From Gemmatimonadota bacterium (GTDB lineage Bacteria; ARS69): DNA of 18,446 nucleotides. Below the pieces are notes generated by a model, which was not told where the DNA came from, searched no databases, and saw only the letters and a program-made list of their open reading frames with translations. The stretch lies in assembly GCA_030747075.1 (NCBI GenBank), contig JASLLL010000039.1, forward strand, positions 1 to 18,446. The letters run 5' to 3'. Position numbers and translations under genes: made by a program. Below, piece after piece: positions 14,799 through 18,446 of the stretch (positions are counted from its first letter, which is position 1; every line of letters begins with the position of its first letter).

Positions 14799-17497
14799 GA
14801 GGCGGCCTCCGTCGCGGCGCCTTCCGTGCCGTGGATGCGTCCGGGGTGGAAGACGCCCGCGGGGTCCAGGACCGCGAGCACGCGCCGGGCGAGGGCGCGG
14901 TTCGGGTCGGCGGTGAGGAGGTGGTTCCAGAGCGGGCGACGCTCCGCCGGAAGGTGGTGGAGGACACCGGTGGCCGAGTGCGCGCGAATGAGCCTGGTGA
15001 GGCGCGGCAGGGGGTCGTCGACGGCGTCGGGTTCGGTGCGCCAGCGAATGGTGATCAGTCCGGTGAGCGCGTCGGCCGCGAGCGTCACGGGCGCGGGATG
15101 GAACGGCGCGAAGACGGCGTGCGCGAGCCGCGTGAACGCGGGAAGTTCCGTCGGGAGGACGCCCGTGCGCACCGTGGCGAGGCCGTCGGTCGGCGTGTCG
15201 GGCGAAACATCGGCGAGAAGCGCCAGATGGTCGAGCAGGCGCACGGCTTCGGCTTCTTCGATGGCGTCGGGCGTGGGGGCCTTGCGCTCCCGGAGGAGTT
15301 TCGTTGCGGCGGTGTCCTGCCATGCGACCGTGGCGGCGCTGCCTTCGAAGAGCCACGCGACCGCGGGGGAGGCGGGGGAGACCTCGAAGCCGTCGCGGCC
15401 GAGGCGCGCGGGGCCGTCGCCGAGGAGTACCTGCAGGAACGCGGGTTCGAGAAGCGCGGCGTCGAGGGCCGTGGCGAACTCCCACGCGGCGTCGGCGGTC
15501 GAGAAGGAGGCGATGCGCGCGAGGCGGCGCGCGGGCGTCGGGCGCAGGCGGAAGTTGACGCGCGTGAGGATCGCGCCCGTTCCGTGGGCGCCGGTCAGGA
15601 AACGGTGGAGCGCGTAGCCCGCGACATTTTTCACGACCATGCCGCCGGATCGGAACGGGATGCCGCCGCCTCGCACGCCTTCCGTCCCGAGCAGGAACGC
15701 GGCGAGCGGTCCGTATCGTCCCCGGCGCGGGTCGGACGGCGCGCGCGCGACGAGTCCCCCGGCGGTTCCGTGCGCGGAGGGGGTCAGCCCGCAGGGGATC
15801 TCCTGGCCGTACTCGGCGAGCACGCGACGAAGTTCCGGCAGCGGGACGCCCGCGCCGACGCCGATCGTGTAGTCGTCCGGCTCGTAGTCGAGAATGCGGC
15901 CGAAGCCTCGCGTCGGGAGCGTGCGCGCCTCGACGCCCTCCGGCGGCGGGTTCCCGATCCACGCGTGCGCGCCGAGTCCCGTCGGCAGCAGGAGATGCCC
16001 GTCGGATTCCGCGGCGCGGACGGCGTCGCAGAGCGCGGAAACGGCGGGGTCGGCGGGGGAGGTCGCGGCGACGGCGCCACCCTCATCGCCCCCCGACGCC
16101 GCACCCCTTGCGTCCGGCACGACCTTGCCGGGATTGCAGAGACCGGCGGGGTCGAACGCGCGCTTCACCTTGCGGAAAAGGTCGAGGTCGTCCTCGGAGA
16201 AGACGAGCCGCATGAACCCGGTCTTCTCGTTCCCGATGCCGTGTTCGCCGGAGATCGTCCCGCCCGCTTTGACGCACGCCTCCATGATCTCGCGGCCCGC
16301 GGCCTGGACGCGTGCGGATTCGTCGGGGTCGCGGCCGTCGTAGGAGATGTTCGGGTGAAGGTTGCCGTCGCCCGCATGAAAGACATTCGACAGCACGACC
16401 CCGTGTCGTGCAGCGATGCGATATGTCTCCTCCAGCATCGGCTCGAGTCGCGTGCGGGGCACGACGCCGTCGAGGACATACAGGTCCGTGTTGACACGAC
16501 CCATCGTTCCGAACGCGGTCTTGCGGCCTTTCCACAGGCGAAGGCGTTCCGCGTCATCGTGCGCGGTGCGGAAGGAGAGCGGAGAGTGCTCGTCCGCGAT
16601 GGCGCGAATGGCGGCTTCGTCTTCGTCCATGCCCGCTTCGGGACCGTCCAGTTCGACCAGGAGTACCGCCGCCGCATCTTCGGGGTACCCGGCGGCGTTC
16701 ACGGACGCTTCGATGGCGCGGATTGTGTTGCGGTCGAGAATCTCCATCGCGACCGGCACGATGCCCGCGCGGACGATTGCGGAGACGGTGCGGCACGCGT
16801 CGCCCATGCGGTGGTAGACGACGAGGAAGGTGCGGACCGAACGCGGCGCGGGGATGAGACGGACCGTGGCTTCCGTGAGGACGCCGAAGGTGCCTTCGGA
16901 GCCGGTGACGAGGCCGGTGAGGTCGTAGCCGGGGGGTTCGGCGTGCGGTCCGCCGAGGCGGACGGTGCGGCCATCGGGAAGGACGAGTTCGACACCGGCA
17001 AGGTGGTCGACGGTGAGGCCGAGCTTGAAGCAGTGCGGGCCGCCGGCGTTCTCGGCGACATTGCCGCCGATGGTGCAGGCGGCTTGCGACGACGGATCCG
17101 GTGCGTATCGGAGACCGCAGGGAGCGGCGGCTTCGGAGATGTGCGCGTTGAGGACGCCCGGCTCGACGACGGCGAAGCGGTTCGCGGGATCGAGAGCGCG
17201 GAGAGCGTGCATGCGGTTCGTGTCGACGACGAGGGCCCCGGCGCAAGGCGTGGCGCCGCCGGAGAGGCCGGTGCCCGCGCCGCGCGGAACGAAGGGCGTG
17301 GCGGAGTCGGCGCACCAGCGGACGGCGGCGGCGACTTCGGCGGCGGTGTCGCAGAGCGCGACGGCTCCCGGGCGGGCACGGTGGGTGGGGTGCGCGTCGC
17401 ATTCGTAGACGAGGAGCTCGGCGGGATCGGTTACGAGCCGGTCCGGCGGATGCGGAGGGCGCGCGGGCGCGTCGGGACGGGGCGTGGGCGGTGTCAA
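14795..17497 (-). CDS. glcD-glcE: GlcD-GlcE fusion, FAD-linked glycolate/D-lactate dehydrogenase
   Basis: One 900-residue polypeptide carries what are normally two subunits. GlcD part (about 20-461): LVTDPAELLVYECDA, FAD-binding PRGAGTGLSGG (71-81), CTIGGNVAENAGG (141-153), GLVTGSEGTFGVLTEA, then NVFHAGDGNLHPN (371-383), SGEHGIGNEK (416-425) and AFDPAGLCNPGKVVP (447-461). After a short alanine/glycine-rich linker comes the GlcE part (about 486-890): ILDYEPDDYTIGVGAG, KNVAGYALHRFLTGAHGT (623-640) and LDPAGVFHPGRI (877-888). No stop or frameshift separates them. The start is TTG at 17497, overlapping the upstream stop as TTGA. No ATG or GTG lies between it and the conserved N-terminus, and the frame open to 18307 overlaps the PAP2 gene. 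Glycolate is the default substrate; D-lactate or another 2-hydroxyacid is possible. Confidence 0.9.
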   Translation of the reverse strand: MTPPTPRPDAPARPPHPPDRLVTDPAELLVYECDAHPTHRARPGAVALCDTAAEVAAAVRWCADSATPFVPRGAGTGLSGGATPCAGALVVDTNRMHALRALDPANRFAVVEPGVLNAHISEAAAPCGLRYAPDPSSQAACTIGGNVAENAGGPHCFKLGLTVDHLAGVELVLPDGRTVRLGGPHAEPPGYDLTGLVTGSEGTFGVLTEATVRLIPAPRSVRTFLVVYHRMGDACRTVSAIVRAGIVPVAMEILDRNTIRAIEASVNAAGYPEDAAAVLLVELDGPEAGMDEDEAAIRAIADEHSPLSFRTAHDDAERLRLWKGRKTAFGTMGRVNTDLYVLDGVVPRTRLEPMLEETYRIAARHGVVLSNVFHAGDGNLHPNISYDGRDPDESARVQAAGREIMEACVKAGGTISGEHGIGNEKTGFMRLVFSEDDLDLFRKVKRAFDPAGLCNPGKVVPDARGAASGGDEGGAVAATSPADPAVSALCDAVRAAESDGHLLLPTGLGAHAWIGNPPPEGVEARTLPTRGFGRILDYEPDDYTIGVGAGVPLPELRRVLAEYGQEIPCGLTPSAHGTAGGLVARAPSDPRRGRYGPLAAFLLGTEGVRGGGIPFRSGGMVVKNVAGYALHRFLTGAHGTGAILTRVNFRLRPTPARRLARIASFSTADAAWEFATALDAALLEPAFLQVLLGDGPARLGRDGFEVSPASPAVAWLFEGSAATVAWQDTAATKLLRERKAPTPDAIEEAEAVRLLDHLALLADVSPDTPTDGLATVRTGVLPTELPAFTRLAHAVFAPFHPAPVTLAADALTGLITIRWRTEPDAVDDPLPRLTRLIRAHSATGVLHHLPAERRPLWNHLLTADPNRALARRVLAVLDPAGVFHPGRIHGTEGAATEAAS

Positions 17498-18446
17498 ATC
17501 TGGAGGAGCGCGTGGATGCGCGGCCCGGCGAGCCCGAACGCGGTGCCCACGACGAGTCCTGCGGCGGCGTCGATCGCGTAGTGGAAGCCGCCGTAGACCG
17601 TACCGACCAGAATCCCGGCGGCAATGACGAGCACCCCGCGCGAGAGGCGCGGGACATATCGCCGCGCGACCAGCCAGATGCAGACCGACACGGCCACATG
17701 CGACGACGGGAACGCGGTCCCGACGGACGACGCGTTGTGGAGAAGTGCGTGGACAAGCGGCGCGACGGTCCCGGGGAGGCGGTCGGGGGCGAGCGGCCCG
17801 AAGAAGTGGAACGGCCCCTGCACGGGGATCACGATGAAGATGCCGTAGCAGAAGAGGATTGTGAGCATGACGGTGGTGACATAGGCGCCGAGGGCCTGCG
17901 TGCGGCGGCGGATGTAGATGGGGACCGCGACCAGCGGGAAGAGCGCGAGGTACGACAGGTACGAGAGGTGCAGGAAGTCGGAGAGCGCGGGGCTGGGAAG
18001 GAGCGTGTGGAGGATCTGGCTGGGCTGCGCACCGAAGACGACCTGCTCCGCTCCGGAGATGACATCGTCGAAGTAGCGCACGGTCACCAGGCGGTTGAGG
18101 AGCTGGAGCGAGTCGTAGAGAAACGGCAGCCCGAACAGCGGGTAGCTCTCGCGGAGGAAGCGAAGGACGCGGTTCGCGGGCCGCGGGAGGTAGCGGAGGA
18201 GCGCGACAGCGAGCAGAAGGCCGAAGTGAAGGAGCGCGTAGCGGGCCTTCCCCTCGAAGGAGAGCGGAGAGGCGATGAGGAGCGCGCCCGTGAGCGCGAG
18301 ATAGCACAGGACGACGAGATCCGCCGGGCGATACGCGCGGGCGCGGCGCGGGGAGGCTCCGGGGCCGGGCGAGGGCCGGCGGAGGGGGCGCCGCGGCCCG
18401 GGGAGGTCCGTGAGGCGGGGAAGGCGGCCGACGCCGGGGATGGGTG
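17494..18446 (-). CDS. PAP2/Aur1-like membrane phosphatase, 5' end outside window
   Basis: Integral membrane protein of the PAP2 superfamily, acting on lipid phosphates or transferring phospho-headgroups. Catalytic motifs are FPSSH (17712-17698, catalytic His) and GGFHYAID (His codon 17583-17581, Asp codon 17571-17569). The usual K-x6-RP first motif is not obvious, as in Aur1-like members, where a GP-rich segment (here PVQGPFHFF) takes its place. Several helices are visible. A GTG at 18087 could be taken as start, but the frame stays open to the window edge. It encodes further hydrophobic helices and a conserved ESYPLFGLPFLYDSLQ-like segment, with no ATG, GTG or TTG, so the true start lies beyond 18446. 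The stop overlaps the TTG of the GlcD-GlcE fusion, making it the first visible gene of that unit. Confidence 0.85.
   Translation of the reverse strand, partial: PIPGVGRLPRLTDLPGPRRPLRRPSPGPGASPRRARAYRPADLVVLCYLALTGALLIASPLSFEGKARYALLHFGLLLAVALLRYLPRPANRVLRFLRESYPLFGLPFLYDSLQLLNRLVTVRYFDDVISGAEQVVFGAQPSQILHTLLPSPALSDFLHLSYLSYLALFPLVAVPIYIRRRTQALGAYVTTVMLTILFCYGIFIVIPVQGPFHFFGPLAPDRLPGTVAPLVHALLHNASSVGTAFPSSHVAVSVCIWLVARRYVPRLSRGVLVIAAGILVGTVYGGFHYAIDAAAGLVVGTAFGLAGPRIHALLQI

Noticed and set aside
14780-17581. Open frame of 933 codons on the plus strand opposite GlcD-GlcE
   Set aside because: Antisense shadow of a well-supported gene. The product is low-complexity Gly/Arg/Glu-rich without domains or a plausible start context.
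17494-18087. GTG at 18087 as start of the PAP2 gene
   Set aside because: The frame stays open to the window edge and the upstream residues encode membrane helices and a conserved PAP2 N-terminal segment, so this start would cut off real sequence.
1-18446. Mobile island, prophage, CRISPR or defence system
   Set aside because: No integrase, transposase, phage structural gene, spaced direct repeats or defence-family motif was seen, and base composition looks uniform across the window.

Overview
The window is a densely coded, very GC-rich stretch of bacterial chromosome. Fifteen genes can be supported, two of them cut by the window edges. No gap between genes exceeds about 170 bases. I see no tRNA, rRNA, CRISPR array, insertion sequence, integrase or phage gene. 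Lipobox signal peptides, periplasmic proteins and a sodium-pumping NADH:quinone oxidoreductase point to a Gram-negative, respiring organism. GC content, frequent GTG starts and the gene mix resemble uncultivated FCB-type lineages (Eisenbacteria, Krumholzibacteriota, Gemmatimonadota). That placement is inference only.

Layout. (1) 1-1752, + strand: the end of a Na+-NQR operon, with partial nqrE and complete nqrF. (2) 1920-2964, - strand: a two-gene unit facing it, made of a small NqrM-like maturation protein and a lipoprotein alpha/beta hydrolase joined by a stop/start junction. (3) 3118-5092, + strand: three overlapping genes for a secreted DUF1573 protein, a membrane-anchored rhodanese fold without the catalytic cysteine, and a MauE/DoxX-type membrane protein. 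This looks like an envelope thiol or sulfur module. (4) 5120-7375, - strand: a squalene/phytoene synthase-family enzyme followed by a GT4 glycosyltransferase. (5) 7536-12033, + strand: a 1055-residue secreted double amidohydrolase followed by a second amidohydrolase-fold protein. Only one of the three amidohydrolase folds keeps its metal ligands. (6) 12121-13437, + strand: a lipoprotein with two PEGA-like repeats and an FGE-sulfatase (SUMF) domain. (7) 13500-18446, - strand: a PAP2-family membrane protein (5' end outside the window), a natural GlcD-GlcE fusion and GlcF, each pair overlapping by 4 bases.

How they fit together. NqrE/F and NqrM belong to one respiratory complex, although nqrM lies on the opposite strand. 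GlcDE and GlcF should form a two-polypeptide glycolate or D-lactate dehydrogenase that could feed electrons to quinone. The DUF1573/rhodanese/MauE trio is the best candidate for a poorly described system: its coupling is tight and two of its members carry CGC motifs, but its function cannot be read from sequence alone. The window as a whole is ordinary chromosome with several unusual gene architectures, not a mobile island.
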